Below are positions 23,901 through 32,382 of a DNA stretch of 43,940 bases, in pieces. The notes beneath the pieces are model-generated. The model was given only the letters and a program-made list of their open reading frames with translations. It ran no database searches and was not told the origin of the DNA. Location of the stretch: assembly GCF_003950295.1 (NCBI RefSeq), contig NZ_RHNP01000023.1, forward strand, positions 1-43,940. The letters are read 5' to 3'. The position numbers and the translations under genes are program-made. The DNA comes from Loigolactobacillus iwatensis. Lineage in GTDB: Bacteria; Bacillota; Bacilli; Lactobacillales; Lactobacillaceae. Within the stretch, counting starts at the first letter, position 1. The number at the start of each line of letters is the position of its first letter.

Positions 23901-24524
23901 CTGCTCTTTTAATGGCTCCACTTGATCCTTTAGTTCAGCAATAATATCTGCTACCCGATTAAGGTTAACCGCAGTCTCATCTAATTGACCGGTAGCTTCA
24001 TGCTTACGCTGTTTATATTTGACAACCCCGGCGGCTTCCTCGATAATTCCCCGGCGATCCTCTGGTTTACTGTTGAAAACTGCCGCAATTTTTCCCTGGG
24101 AAATAATGGAAAAGGATTCTCGCCCAAGGCCAGAATCCATAAATAAATTCACAATATCCTTTAACCGGCAAGGCTTTTGGTTAATATAAAACGCCGAGGT
24201 GCCATCCCGGTACAACGAACGCATGACGCTGACTTCCTCGAAGCTTGTCTTTAAAGCGTGATCATGATTACTAAAAGTTAAGGTTACTTCCGCCCGATTA
24301 AGTGGCTTACGCGCACTTGAACCAGCAAAAATCACATCAGGCATCTTGCCACCACGAAGACTCTTTGCCGACTGCTCACCGAGGGCCCAACGAATGGCCT
24401 CTGTAATATTACTTTTTCCTGAACCATTAGGCCCAACAATTCCTGTAATTCCAGAATTGAAGTTAATAACGGTTTTATCCGCAAATGATTTAAATCCATT
24501 TATTTCTAACGTCTTAAGCTGCAC
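20970..24524 (-). CDS. smc: Chromosome condensation ATPase SMC
   Basis: SMC forms the ring-shaped condensin with ScpA and ScpB and organises and segregates the chromosome. The 1184-residue protein has the N-terminal ATPase half with GPNGSGKSN (Walker A, about 32-40), and a very long Gln-rich coiled coil. A hinge at about 495-665 contains GVRGVLKN and the glycine-rich GGSMTGGG, followed by the returning coil. The C-terminal half has LSGGERALTA (signature) and CILDEVEAALDD (Walker B). Length matches the family. It starts 14 bases after rnc. Confidence 0.98.
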   Translation of the reverse strand: MQLKTLEINGFKSFADKTVINFNSGITGIVGPNGSGKSNITEAIRWALGEQSAKSLRGGKMPDVIFAGSSARKPLNRAEVTLTFSNHDHALKTSFEEVSVMRSLYRDGTSAFYINQKPCRLKDIVNLFMDSGLGRESFSIISQGKIAAVFNSKPEDRRGIIEEAAGVVKYKQRKHEATGQLDETAVNLNRVADIIAELKDQVEPLKEQSSLAKDYLAQKKQLDEVTKTLLVRQIDEQVVAKKQRQTELKETRENLEQAKQNQTAFTKQVTTKKQQQQQLELELDQLQQQRLTLTKQQADVSGQQQLAGERRKVVQEKVANLTTTIATKQQQLSEQVDLVAHNTQLLTEKQQQVAQQEKQLDLQQDGSLSASKRKQQIENLRNQYIDQMQQQTTLHNEAAYLQKQLTQENAVDKKQQNQSSAAQQRAAKVVAELNAAQKAFEQANDREQTLIQQLTDLTQLHEKHNQQYDQAQKNWYQALAIMQKAEAKQSSFAEMKQDYSGFYAGVRGVLKNRRRLNGIIGAVAELVEVPEKYNTAIETALGGQLQSVVVENQSAGKAAIQYLKQKQLGRATFLPLDVVHAASLTQAQLNEVQQVTGFVGIAADLVTYDQRIAPVIRHLLGRIVIAKDITAAIQIANQLQHRVRVVSLSGDVMNPGGSMTGGGATKRGGLLARELEQRQLAEKLHAMQLQLDDKETALKAAKVTLKKEATQQTDLRQQRQALAKQNTVTATNIATLKTQQAQFTQQQQASLYEQQQQAATKKQVEQQLATNTTKTATLVTAMTATDKQLQQAQTDLTVYEANQNQTAKQRQAAQTSLAVAKEQLQHLKKEQREGQARKEDFDSELRASRQEKEQLTKQLAQTGTTTDSVKAKLAKIEQQLGQQTTVITAKQQERATIATTLEQQQLQLDHAQAVVQQQDAKLTQVTANVADLNQQINQALTTLSQTYELSYEAAKKAALSTGTAELRQQAKLLQMGLDDIGTVNLGAISEYERLKKRYDFLNEQRQDLLTAREQLTTTMTEMDQEVIQRFKTTFDQVAAAFSETFPKMFGGGQASLALTDPHELLTTGIEIIAQPPGKKLQQLSLLSGGERALTAITLLFAIIKVRPVPLCILDEVEAALDDANVDRFGRFLQHYDKNTQFVVITHRKGTMMAMDVLYGVAMQESGVSHMVSVSLKEATEAVQQ

Positions 24525-24538
24525 ACTTCTGTTCCCCT

Positions 24539-25237
24539 TTATGCATGACCTAGTAAACGGTCTAACGCCACCTCTGCTGCCACTTGCTCAGCAGCCTTCT
24601 TAGTGTGACCTGATCCCGTACCTAATACCTTACTTTTGGCAACAACCTCAACCGTAAATTGTTGGTTATTAGTTGGCATCGCCTCAGCAACTAAATGATA
24701 ACTAATTTCAACTTCGCCATCTTTTTGTAAATACTCTTGTAGGTTTGTTTTGTGATCCATCACGTATGAAAAGTCCCCTGCTTCAACCTTAGGAAATACA
24801 ACCTGCTGTACAAACTTTGTCACGACGGCCTTACCTTGATCAAGGTAAAGGGAACCAACAAAACTTTCAAAAATATCACATAGTAGCGAATTGCGGTTAC
24901 GCGCACCGTTTTTTTCTTCACCCTTACCAAGTAGAATGTACCGATCAAAGTGACATTCACGGGCAAAAGCACTAAAACTATCCTCACAGACAATTGCAGC
25001 CCGTAAGCGGGTTAATTTACCTTCAGGATAATTAGGGTACTTTTTATACAAATAATCGGACACAGTTAGTTCCATTACCGCGTCACCTAAAAATTCAATC
25101 CGCTGGTAATCTTGTAACTGTAACTCAGGGTGCTCGTTAACGTATGAAGACTGGGTAAATGCCTCTTCAAGTAACGCAAGATTATGGTACTCAATGCCAA
25201 ATTTAGCCTTGAGTTCCTTTAAAAATTTTTCGTTCAC
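24539..25237 (-). CDS. rnc: Ribonuclease III
   Basis: RNase III cleaves double-stranded RNA and processes rRNA precursors. The 232-residue protein has the nuclease domain with the signature RIEFLGDAVMEL (about 45-56), the second acidic pair in LLCDIFESFVGSLY, and a C-terminal double-stranded RNA-binding domain from about 158 ending GHTKKAAEQVAAEVAL. The start is GTG at 25237 with AAAGGAG upstream. It heads the rnc-smc-HAD-ftsY unit. Confidence 0.97.
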   Translation of the reverse strand: MNEKFLKELKAKFGIEYHNLALLEEAFTQSSYVNEHPELQLQDYQRIEFLGDAVMELTVSDYLYKKYPNYPEGKLTRLRAAIVCEDSFSAFARECHFDRYILLGKGEEKNGARNRNSLLCDIFESFVGSLYLDQGKAVVTKFVQQVVFPKVEAGDFSYVMDHKTNLQEYLQKDGEVEISYHLVAEAMPTNNQQFTVEVVAKSKVLGTGSGHTKKAAEQVAAEVALDRLLGHA

Positions 25238-25583
25238 AATAGTACTCCTTTATTTTTAGTTTCTAAAAATTATTTAGAAAGTGCTTAGATTCCATTCTGA
25301 AATGGCAACTGTCTATCGCCGGTGTGATATTTGAGCCGTTTAAAACCGGCAGCCACCGGTGATACTGTCCACAAGCCGCTACACCCGCGTAATAATCAAT
25401 TGCCATTTATGAAGTAGTTACCACCTGACAACGGAAAAGTAGGCCGTTACTAATTTAAACCACAAAACGCTAGCTAGCTGATAATTGTGTTATTAAATTG
25501 GTTCACCGTTCCTTTTCAAATGTACCCAATTAAATTATACCGTTCTTCACGACAAAATCCTACTCAACAGTAGTTGTGGCAAA
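25238..25583 (-). promoter_or_regulatory. Long structured leader and promoter region of the rnc operon
   Basis: A perfect -10 (TATAAT, 25539-25534 on the minus strand) lies about 300 bases before the rnc GTG; its -35 is weak. The leader contains several possible stems: a perfect TTTCTAAA/TTTAGAAA hairpin (25259-25280) close to the ribosome binding site, and GCCG/CGGC and CCGGTG elements near 25318-25368. No other gene is in this stretch. RNase III is known to control its own leader in some bacteria, so the structure may matter. Confidence 0.4.
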
Positions 25584-25641
25584 TAAAAAAGCAAAGGACT
25601 TCAACTAATTTAGTGTCCGCACTAAACATGGAATCCTCTGC
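25584..25641 (-). terminator. Terminator of the acpP transcription unit
   Basis: On the minus strand GCAGAGGATTC pairs imperfectly with TGAAGTCCTTTGC around an inner TTTAGTG/CACTAAA stem, followed by TTTTTTATTTG. It lies 15 bases after the acpP stop. Confidence 0.75.
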
Positions 25642-25656
25642 CTTAATAAAATCAAT

Positions 25657-25899
25657 TTACTTTTGGTGACTTTGAACGTAAGCAACCGCATCGCCAACTG
25701 TAACAAGCTTTTCAGCATCATCATCAGAAATTTCGGCGCCAAAAGTATCTTCTAATTCTAAGACAAATTCAACAACATCGATTGAATCAGCGTTTAAATC
25801 TTTTTTAAAATTTAAATTCATTGTGATCTTATCCGCAGACAGTTCAAAATGATCTTCAATTAATTTAGCAATTTTATCGTAGATCTCCTGCTCAGACAT
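25657..25899 (-). CDS. acpP: Acyl carrier protein
   Basis: This 80-residue acidic protein carries growing fatty acyl chains on a phosphopantetheine arm attached to the Ser of the DSIDVVEFV motif (Ser about 39). AGGAGG precedes ATG 25899. It follows plsX, the usual Firmicutes arrangement, and ends the asp23-fakA-recG-plsX-acpP run. Lactobacilli can carry more than one ACP; this is the copy linked to phospholipid acyl transfer. Confidence 0.96.
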   Translation of the reverse strand: MSEQEIYDKIAKLIEDHFELSADKITMNLNFKKDLNADSIDVVEFVLELEDTFGAEISDDDAEKLVTVGDAVAYVQSHQK

Positions 25900-26025
25900 A
25901 TGCTTTCCTCCTAAGGCCTTAACCTAAAATTAATCGTGTAACCCAAAGCAGCCCTTTAGAAAAATTCTAAATGGCCGAAGTTCATAAGTAGTTTACTGTT
26001 TTTCAAACAACTTGTCTAGTCAAAC

Positions 26026-27045
26026 TTATTTATTTTCCGGATGCTTTTCTAATTGATGTTTGCCAAAATAGTCCACAACATCATTGACGACATTATTTTG
26101 CACCATATCGCGAATCTGACTAACCGTGTAATACACAGCATCTGGTGAGGCTGTTCCGTGAGTTTTAACCACTGGAGCCTGCAAACCAAGTAATACTGCT
26201 CCACCATAACGTGAATAATCGAAGGCATCCCGCATCGTATTTAGACTTGGCTTTAACAGGAGCCCACCAAGTTTACCCCGAGTACCACTGGCCATAATTG
26301 TCTTTTTAAGTAAACGCATAACCGCTATTGCTGTACCTTCAATTGATTTCAAAGCCGCGTTACCAGTAAAACCATCCGTTACAACAACGTCCGCCGCACC
26401 GTTTAATAATTCACGCGCTTCGATGTTTCCAATGAAATTCAAATCAGGATTAGCCGCCAAGAGTTGATAGGCCGCTTTATGCACCAAATCACCTTTTTCA
26501 GGCTCCGTGCCATTATTTAATAACGCGATTCGGGGATTATCGATTTGGCGCATATTTTTAGCGTAATAGTTACCTAGCACCGCATACTGGTAAAGATTAT
26601 CTGGTTTTGTATCAGCGTTAGCGCCAATATCCAAAATGTTGAACTGGCCATCATTCTTAAAATCAGGCAAAGTCGGCATTAAACCTGGCCGATCAATCCC
26701 TTTAATCCGACCAATGATAAATAACCCAGAGGCCAATAGCGCCCCGGTACTCCCCGCTGAAAAAATTGCGTCAGCCTTGCCAGCCTTAACCGCCTGGGCG
26801 GCAACAACCATCGACGCATCCTTTTTACGACGGACGGCGCGAACTGGCTCTTCGGTATCTAAAATCTCTTCCGTTGTGGGAACAACCTTTAATCTTGTTT
26901 CCGATTTGATTTCAGCGCGAATTTTCTTTTCGTCACCGTATAACTGAAACTCAATATCAGGAAATTTATCCCGGGCACGTTCAACGCCCTCAATAATTGT
27001 CTTGGGTGCGTTGTCGCCGCCCATCGCATCAACTGCTAATTTCAT
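26026..27045 (-). CDS. plsX: Phosphate acyltransferase PlsX
   Basis: PlsX converts acyl-ACP to acyl-phosphate, the donor for the glycerol-phosphate acyltransferase PlsY in phospholipid synthesis. The 339-residue protein starts with the characteristic LAVDAMGGDNAP and contains FSAGSTGALLA and the glycine-rich VVTDGFTGNAALK. GAGAGG precedes ATG 27045. It lies 12 bases after recG and upstream of acpP. Confidence 0.98.
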   Translation of the reverse strand: MKLAVDAMGGDNAPKTIIEGVERARDKFPDIEFQLYGDEKKIRAEIKSETRLKVVPTTEEILDTEEPVRAVRRKKDASMVVAAQAVKAGKADAIFSAGSTGALLASGLFIIGRIKGIDRPGLMPTLPDFKNDGQFNILDIGANADTKPDNLYQYAVLGNYYAKNMRQIDNPRIALLNNGTEPEKGDLVHKAAYQLLAANPDLNFIGNIEARELLNGAADVVVTDGFTGNAALKSIEGTAIAVMRLLKKTIMASGTRGKLGGLLLKPSLNTMRDAFDYSRYGGAVLLGLQAPVVKTHGTASPDAVYYTVSQIRDMVQNNVVNDVVDYFGKHQLEKHPENK

Positions 27046-27057
27046 TATAAACGCCTC

Positions 27058-29106
27058 TCAATCTAAGTTCTGGTAAGCCTTAGTTTCATGTTCCAAATAG
27101 TCCTTCAGTTGTTCATTGGCCGGTAAATCTAAGTTATTATTCGTTAATAATTTTTGTGCTTCCAGTTGTGCCGTCTCTAAAACCGCAAAGTCAGCGACTG
27201 GATCACCAACTTTGAATTCGGGCATGCCGGACTGCTTTTCACCAAGAACGTCCCCGGGTCCCCGTAATTCTAAATCTTTTTGCGAAACTTTAAACCCATC
27301 GTTAGTTTCCGTCATGACTTGCATTCGTTCAATTCCAGTTTGATTTTTGGGATCAGCAACTAAAATACAGAAGGAGGCAGCCTTCCCCCGCCCAATTCGG
27401 CCGCGCAACTGGTGAAGTTGCGATAGGCCAAAACGATCAGCATCAAAAATTAACATGGTCGTCGCGTTAGGAACATCAACACCAACTTCAATTACTGTTG
27501 TCGCCACAAGAACTTGAAAATCATTGGCCTTAAAATCAGCCATTACCGACTCTTTTTCGTCGGCCTTCATTTGCCCATGAAGTAAGCCAACCCGGTAAGT
27601 TGGTTCAAAGGCCAATTGCATATTCCGGTAGATTTCTTGCGCGTTCTTTAAATCCATACTTTCCGATTCTTCGATTAAGGGTGTAATGACGTAGGCCTGG
27701 TTATGCTTGGCCAATTCTTTTTGCATAAAAGTTAGTGCATTAGGAACCTGGTTACTACGAATCCACGAGGTTTTAATCGGAATTCGCCCGGCGGGTAGTT
27801 CGTCAATTGTCGAAACATCCATTTCTCCAAAGGCCGTGATTGCTAAGGTACGTGGAATCGGTGTGGCCGTCATTGCTAAAATATCAGGCCGGTAGCCCTT
27901 TTCCCGTAAAATCCGCCGCTGGTTCACCCCAAAACGGTGCTGCTCATCAGTAATTGCTAACCCTAATTCAGAAAAATCAACGCCCTTTTGGATTAATGCG
28001 TGCGTTCCAATAATCATCTGAACGGTTCCGGCAGCAAGTCCAGTTAAAATTTCTTTCCGATCTTTGGTTTTGGTTGAGCCGGTTAACAGCGCAATTTTGA
28101 CATTAAACGGCGCAAATAATTTAGTCAAATTCTTATAGTGCTGTTCGGCCAAGATCTCGGTTGGTGCCATTAGTGCTGCCTGCAACCCAGCAGTAACCGC
28201 CGCGTACATCACGATTGCGGCCACGATCGTTTTCCCACTACCAACATCACCTTGCAGCAATCGATTCATGTGTTTTGTTGATTTTAAATCACGACAAATT
28301 TCGTTAACAACTCGCTTTTGCGCGTTGGTCAACTCAAACGGTAAAGTCTTGATGAAGGCCCGCAGCTTTTGGTTATCATAAGCAACTACCATACCCTCTT
28401 GCGGTGCTTGTTCACGCTGCTTAACTAATTGCATCGTCATTTGAAACAAAAAGAACTCTTCAAAAATAGCGGTTCGCCGGGCAGCATTTGCCTCTTGCTG
28501 TGTTTTTGGAAAATGCATTCCGGCAATTGTCGCTTTTTCGGAAAGTAACCGGTACTTTTGTTGCAATGCGGCCGGAATAATATCACTAATCCAATCCTGA
28601 TAATTTGTAAAAGCATCCCGAATAAGCTTTACCAGTGTACTCCGATGAATGTTCTTACTAACACTGTAAATAGACGCAAACGCTGGATTATTGGAATTCT
28701 TAACCGCCAGCACTTTCATGCCAGTCAAGCTTTTTCGCTTTGCGTCCCACTTACCGTAGATTGCAACTTCGGCGCCAGTCACAAATTTATCCTTAAGCCA
28801 TGGCTGATTAAAAAAAGTGACCATAATCACATCGTGCTTAATTAAGAGCCGGACATTTAACCGATTACGACCGCGGCCAAAACGACTCACAATTGGGTCG
28901 GAGACGACGGTTCCTTTTAGCGTCACCTTTTCTTGATCGGCGGCCTCATTTAAATCAACAACTTTAAGATCCTCATAACGAAAGGGAAAATAATGTAATA
29001 AATCGGCGATTGTTGTGATTTTTAATTCACTAAGAGCTTGCACACGTTTGGGACCAACTCCTGGCAAAACAGCAACAGAATCCTGCAAACTTTTTCCAAC
29101 AACCAT
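27058..29106 (-). CDS. recG: ATP-dependent DNA helicase RecG
   Basis: RecG remodels stalled replication forks and branched recombination intermediates. The 682-residue protein has the N-terminal wedge/OB region (LPGVGPKRVQAL at the start and ATLKGTVV-type strands), Walker A GDVGSGKT (about 290-297), the family DEQHRFG box, TATPIPRT, and the motor end with RGRIGRG. ATG 29106 has GAAGGGAG upstream; the open frame to 29169 crosses an intergenic hairpin and is not coding. It is probably transcribed by read-through from fakA. Confidence 0.97.
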   Translation of the reverse strand: MVVGKSLQDSVAVLPGVGPKRVQALSELKITTIADLLHYFPFRYEDLKVVDLNEAADQEKVTLKGTVVSDPIVSRFGRGRNRLNVRLLIKHDVIMVTFFNQPWLKDKFVTGAEVAIYGKWDAKRKSLTGMKVLAVKNSNNPAFASIYSVSKNIHRSTLVKLIRDAFTNYQDWISDIIPAALQQKYRLLSEKATIAGMHFPKTQQEANAARRTAIFEEFFLFQMTMQLVKQREQAPQEGMVVAYDNQKLRAFIKTLPFELTNAQKRVVNEICRDLKSTKHMNRLLQGDVGSGKTIVAAIVMYAAVTAGLQAALMAPTEILAEQHYKNLTKLFAPFNVKIALLTGSTKTKDRKEILTGLAAGTVQMIIGTHALIQKGVDFSELGLAITDEQHRFGVNQRRILREKGYRPDILAMTATPIPRTLAITAFGEMDVSTIDELPAGRIPIKTSWIRSNQVPNALTFMQKELAKHNQAYVITPLIEESESMDLKNAQEIYRNMQLAFEPTYRVGLLHGQMKADEKESVMADFKANDFQVLVATTVIEVGVDVPNATTMLIFDADRFGLSQLHQLRGRIGRGKAASFCILVADPKNQTGIERMQVMTETNDGFKVSQKDLELRGPGDVLGEKQSGMPEFKVGDPVADFAVLETAQLEAQKLLTNNNLDLPANEQLKDYLEHETKAYQNLD

Positions 29107-29135
29107 TATTTTCTCCCTTCTCCAAACAAAAACAT

Positions 29136-29200
29136 GGGTCAAAAGACAATTAGTTTCTTGAATAAGCATAACTTAATCATCCAGAAATGTCTTTTAACCC
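29136..29200. repeat. 65-base imperfect palindrome between fakA and recG
   Basis: GGGTCAAAAGACA (29136-29148) pairs with TGTCTTTTAACCC (29188-29200) with one G-T mismatch, around a 39-base middle that has a further TTTCT/AGAAA stem. It has no T run, so a strong terminator is unlikely. It could be a processing site, a weak attenuator or a mobile palindrome. Confidence 0.6.
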
Positions 29201-29225
29201 ACCATAACTTAACTATAAAATTTAA

Positions 29226-30896
29226 TTATTCCACCGAAACTAAATATGGATAAACGGGCTGCCCACCATCGTGGATTTCAACTTCGATATCTTCATTAGC
29301 TTCCGTTATTTGATCAGCAATGGCTTGGGCTTCTTGTTTTGTACCACCTTCACCAACAAGAAGCGTCACAATTTCACTATCTTCATTTAGCATGGCCTGA
29401 ATCATTTTTTGAGCGGCCTGCTGCCGATCTGGCTCTGAAATCTTGATTTTACCATCAATAATACCCATAAAATCATCTTTATGAATTTCAAGCCCATCAA
29501 TTGTGGTATCGCGAATAGCCTTCGTCACTTGACCACTGATCACATCGGCCAAACTGGATTGCATATTAGTTTGATTCGTTTTTAGATCATCACCAGGATT
29601 GAAAGCAAGTAGTGATGTCATTCCTTGGGAAATTGTTTTACTTGGCACAATTTCGACGGGAATTTCAACGACCTTTGCTGCTTCCTGAGCCGCTAATAAA
29701 ATATTCCCATTATTTGGCAATACCAAAACTCGCTTGGCGTTAGCCTGTTTAATAGCAGCCACAATATCAGCCGTACTAGGATTCATTGTTTGACCGCCAC
29801 TCAAAATAACTGTGGCACCAAGACTCTTAAAGAGATCACCAACGCCTTTACCAGAAACAATTGCAACAATCCCGTAATCAACTGGCTCAGCGGGCTCGTT
29901 TCTTTCTTCTTCATCGTGTTCCAAAATTGTTTCGTGCTGTAGGCGCATGTTATCAATCTTAATCTTCATCATTGAGCCAAACTGGTGGCCGTAATTTAAC
30001 ACCGTTCCCGGATGCTCAGTGTGAACGTGAACCTTAACAACCTCTTCATCATTAACAACTAATAATGAATTACCTAAGCCATCTAAATAATTGCGAAAAT
30101 CGTCATAGTTAAACTGCTTGGTTGCACCATCTTGACCCAAGCCAACCATCATTTCAGTACAGTAGCCGTACTCAATGTCATCGGTAGCAATCTGACTTTG
30201 AACGCTCTGATGATGCATGGCGTTAACCATCTCATCCATTTCACTTTCGTCAGGGGTATAAACATCCTCGTTTTCTGCGTCACCAGAGAGTCCTTCTAAA
30301 AAGCCTTCATAGACAAATACAAGCCCCTGGCCACCAGAATCAACCACACCAACTTCTTTTAAAACCGGCAATAAATCGGGTGTTTTAGCCAAAGATTCCT
30401 TAGCAGCAATGACCACTGCCCGCATAACCTCGGTGGCATCATCCGTTGTTTTAACAGTCTTATTTGCAGCCCGCGCAGCCTCACGGGCAACTGTTAAAAT
30501 TGTCCCTTCAACTGGCTTCATTACAGCCTTATAGGCGGTCTCAACACCACTCATTAAGGCTTGGGTCAAATCCTGTGCGCTAAGCGTTGATTTACCAGCA
30601 ACACTTTTAGCAAAGCCGCGGAAAAGCTGTGATGTAATGACACCAGAATTGCCGCGAGCACCCATTAAAAGTCCCTTAGCAAGCGCCTGGGCAAGATCAC
30701 CAACAGTCGTTACCTTAGCCTCATTAACCGCCTTAGCCCCACTGCCAAATGACAAACTCATATTGGTTCCAGTGTCACCATCAGGAACGGGGAAAACATT
30801 TAGTGAGTTAACAAAATCAGCATTCTTATTTAAACGGTGGGAGCCGATCCGCACCATATCTTGAAATTTTTCTGCTCTTATTTCAGTTACTTCCAA
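29226..30896 (-). CDS. fakA: Fatty acid kinase catalytic subunit FakA (YloV, DAK2 domain)
   Basis: FakA phosphorylates fatty acids held by FakB to make acyl-phosphate, which feeds PlsX/PlsY. The 556-residue protein has the N-terminal DhaL-like nucleotide-binding domain with FPVPDGDTGTNM (about 36-47), ARGNSGVITSQLF and DSGGQGLVFVYEG, then the middle and C-terminal FakB-interaction domains. The start is TTG at 30896, supported by GAGGAGG; no ATG fits. It lies in the same unit as plsX and acpP, which matches a shared role in supplying acyl chains. Confidence 0.95.
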   Translation of the reverse strand: MEVTEIRAEKFQDMVRIGSHRLNKNADFVNSLNVFPVPDGDTGTNMSLSFGSGAKAVNEAKVTTVGDLAQALAKGLLMGARGNSGVITSQLFRGFAKSVAGKSTLSAQDLTQALMSGVETAYKAVMKPVEGTILTVAREAARAANKTVKTTDDATEVMRAVVIAAKESLAKTPDLLPVLKEVGVVDSGGQGLVFVYEGFLEGLSGDAENEDVYTPDESEMDEMVNAMHHQSVQSQIATDDIEYGYCTEMMVGLGQDGATKQFNYDDFRNYLDGLGNSLLVVNDEEVVKVHVHTEHPGTVLNYGHQFGSMMKIKIDNMRLQHETILEHDEEERNEPAEPVDYGIVAIVSGKGVGDLFKSLGATVILSGGQTMNPSTADIVAAIKQANAKRVLVLPNNGNILLAAQEAAKVVEIPVEIVPSKTISQGMTSLLAFNPGDDLKTNQTNMQSSLADVISGQVTKAIRDTTIDGLEIHKDDFMGIIDGKIKISEPDRQQAAQKMIQAMLNEDSEIVTLLVGEGGTKQEAQAIADQITEANEDIEVEIHDGGQPVYPYLVSVE

Positions 30897-30911
30897 AACA
30901 GATCCTCCTCA

Positions 30912-31274
30912 TTAATCGGCTAACACCCGGACACCTTGAACAAAAACATTCACGGAATTTGCCGAAACACCGAGCATTGTTTCTAAATTATACTTCACTT
31001 TATCCTGGACATTACGACAAACTTCTGAAATTTTAGTGCCATAACCAACAATAATGTAGACGTCAATTGCAACACCATTTTCTTCTTGGCGAACAACGAC
31101 CCCTCGTGCGTAGTTTTCTTTTCTTAAAATATCATTTAAATTATCACGAATTTGATTTTTACTGGCCATACCAATAATGCCGTACACATCCGTTGCGGCA
31201 CCACCAACAACCGTTGCAATGACCGTATTGGAAATATCAATCGTCCCGTATTGGGTCTTAATTCGAACAGCCAT
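30912..31274 (-). CDS. Asp23/Gls24-family protein (YloU)
   Basis: This 120-residue protein is of the Asp23/Gls24 family, alkaline-shock or envelope-stress-associated proteins of unknown mechanism that often sit at the membrane through a partner. It has the family core TVVGGAATDVYGIIGM and the strand VAIDVYIIVGYGTKI. AAGGAGG precedes the ATG. It is the first gene of the fakA operon, as yloU-yloV in Bacillus. Confidence 0.94.
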   Translation of the reverse strand: MAVRIKTQYGTIDISNTVIATVVGGAATDVYGIIGMASKNQIRDNLNDILRKENYARGVVVRQEENGVAIDVYIIVGYGTKISEVCRNVQDKVKYNLETMLGVSANSVNVFVQGVRVLAD

Positions 31275-31315
31275 ACTTAAGTAACCTCCTTGAAAAACAA
31301 TCTACACGATATTCT

Positions 31316-31344
31316 ATCATAGCCCCCGTTTAAATAAAAGTCAG
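31316..31344 (-). promoter_or_regulatory. Promoter of the asp23-fakA-recG-plsX-acpP unit
   Basis: On the minus strand CTGACT (31344-31339) and TATGAT (31321-31316) are 17 bases apart, about 40 bases before the asp23 start. Confidence 0.65.
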
Positions 31345-31488
31345 CCTGTTTTTAACGCCGTACAATTTAGACGAATAAGTGAGCCGTACTTGCAAATTAG
31401 GTTACATGTACTTTACGGAATAATTTAGTAAAAAGCGTATTTAAAAAGTAAAGACCAACACTCTTTTTAAGTACTTCTTAGCTTTATG

Positions 31489-31518
31489 CTGTCATCACAC
31501 TTGGGCAAGCGGTATACT
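31489..31518 (+). promoter_or_regulatory. Promoter of the universal stress protein gene
   Basis: CTGTCA (31489-31494) and TATACT (31513-31518) are 18 bases apart, 35 bases before the start codon. Confidence 0.5.
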
Positions 31519-31553
31519 AACTTTAAGGTTTGAATTAGATGGGAGTGGTGACA

Positions 31554-32012
31554 ATGGCACAGGCTTACCAAAATATTCTTGTTGCAATTGATGGATCAAA
31601 ACAAGCACATAATGCTTTCTTACAAGCACTGCAAACTGCCCGCACAAATCACGGACATATCTTCTTACTGACAGTTCTCGATATTTGGAATGAGGACTAC
31701 CACTATGATTTTAAAAAGAGCGAAGAACGTGACAATTATACCGATCGACTAGTTAAAAAAACACAAAAGCAACTAAATGGTTTAAAAGAAGAAGCCGCGA
31801 ACTATGGCTTTACTGATCTCGATATTCATATTCGCTTCGGCAATCCTAAAACGGTTATTGCCCATGACTTTACCATTGATCATGCCGTTGATCTCATTCT
31901 GCTCGGCCCAACTGGTAAAGGTGTTGTTGCCCGGGCTCTAGTTGGTTCCACCGCAAGTTACGTTGTCCGTTCTGCAAGCTGTGACGTTCTCATTTCACAT
32001 TTTGACAACTAG
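31554..32012 (+). CDS. Universal stress protein (UspA family, ATP-binding type)
   Basis: This 152-residue cytosolic protein is a single UspA domain. It starts with the family strand NILVAIDGS and carries a complete ATP-binding motif near the C-terminus, GPTGKG followed after nine residues by GS, so it is of the nucleotide-binding class. GGGAG lies eight bases before the ATG at 31554; the ATG at 31539 overlaps that Shine-Dalgarno sequence and is less likely. It is single-gene and divergent from asp23. Such proteins help survival under starvation or acid stress, with no defined reaction. Confidence 0.92.
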   Translation: MAQAYQNILVAIDGSKQAHNAFLQALQTARTNHGHIFLLTVLDIWNEDYHYDFKKSEERDNYTDRLVKKTQKQLNGLKEEAANYGFTDLDIHIRFGNPKTVIAHDFTIDHAVDLILLGPTGKGVVARALVGSTASYVVRSASCDVLISHFDN

Positions 32013-32051
32013 CCAAGGCACTGTCAAGCAAAATTACTTGAAAGAAATCTA

Positions 32052-32080
32052 TTGCAATCATGGTCGGATTATGCTAAATT
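32052..32080 (+). promoter_or_regulatory. rpmB promoter
   Basis: TTGCAA (32052-32057) and TAAATT (32075-32080) are 17 bases apart, with TG one base before the -10 (extended -10). Confidence 0.65.
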
Positions 32081-32139
32081 TATTCAAGTAAGTGTTTAAT
32101 GAATAACCTTTAAAAAGTTTCGGTAAAGGAGGCAATCTC

Positions 32140-32325
32140 ATGGCAAAAGACTTTTTAACCGGACAAGGTACTAACTTCGGTAACAAACGTTCGCATGCGT
32201 TGAACCATAGCCGGCGTAACTGGAAACCTAATTTACAAAAAGTACGTATTTTAGTAGATGGTAAACCAAAACGCGTTTGGGTATCTGCACGTACTTTGAA
32301 ATCTGGTAAAGTAACTCGCGTTTAA
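32140..32325 (+). CDS. rpmB: 50S ribosomal protein L28
   Basis: This 61-residue basic protein is ribosomal protein L28. It has the typical GNKRSHALN and [23 protein letters not shown]. No Cys is present, so it is the zinc-independent form. AAAGGAGG precedes ATG 32140. As in other Firmicutes it is divergent from the asp23 side and convergent with thiN, with its own promoter and terminator. Confidence 0.97.
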   Translation: MAKDFLTGQGTNFGNKRSHALNHSRRNWKPNLQKVRILVDGKPKRVWVSARTLKSGKVTRV

Positions 32326-32337
32326 GCGATTAAAAAA

Positions 32338-32367
32338 AGAGTTGGGAAAAATCCCAGCTCTTTTTTT
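32338..32367. terminator. Bidirectional terminator between rpmB and thiN
   Basis: GAGTTGGGA and TCCCAGCTC pair around AAAA, flanked by A7 on the left and T7 on the right, so it works for both convergent genes. Confidence 0.92.
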
Positions 32368-32382
32368 ATTGCCGTAAAATAT

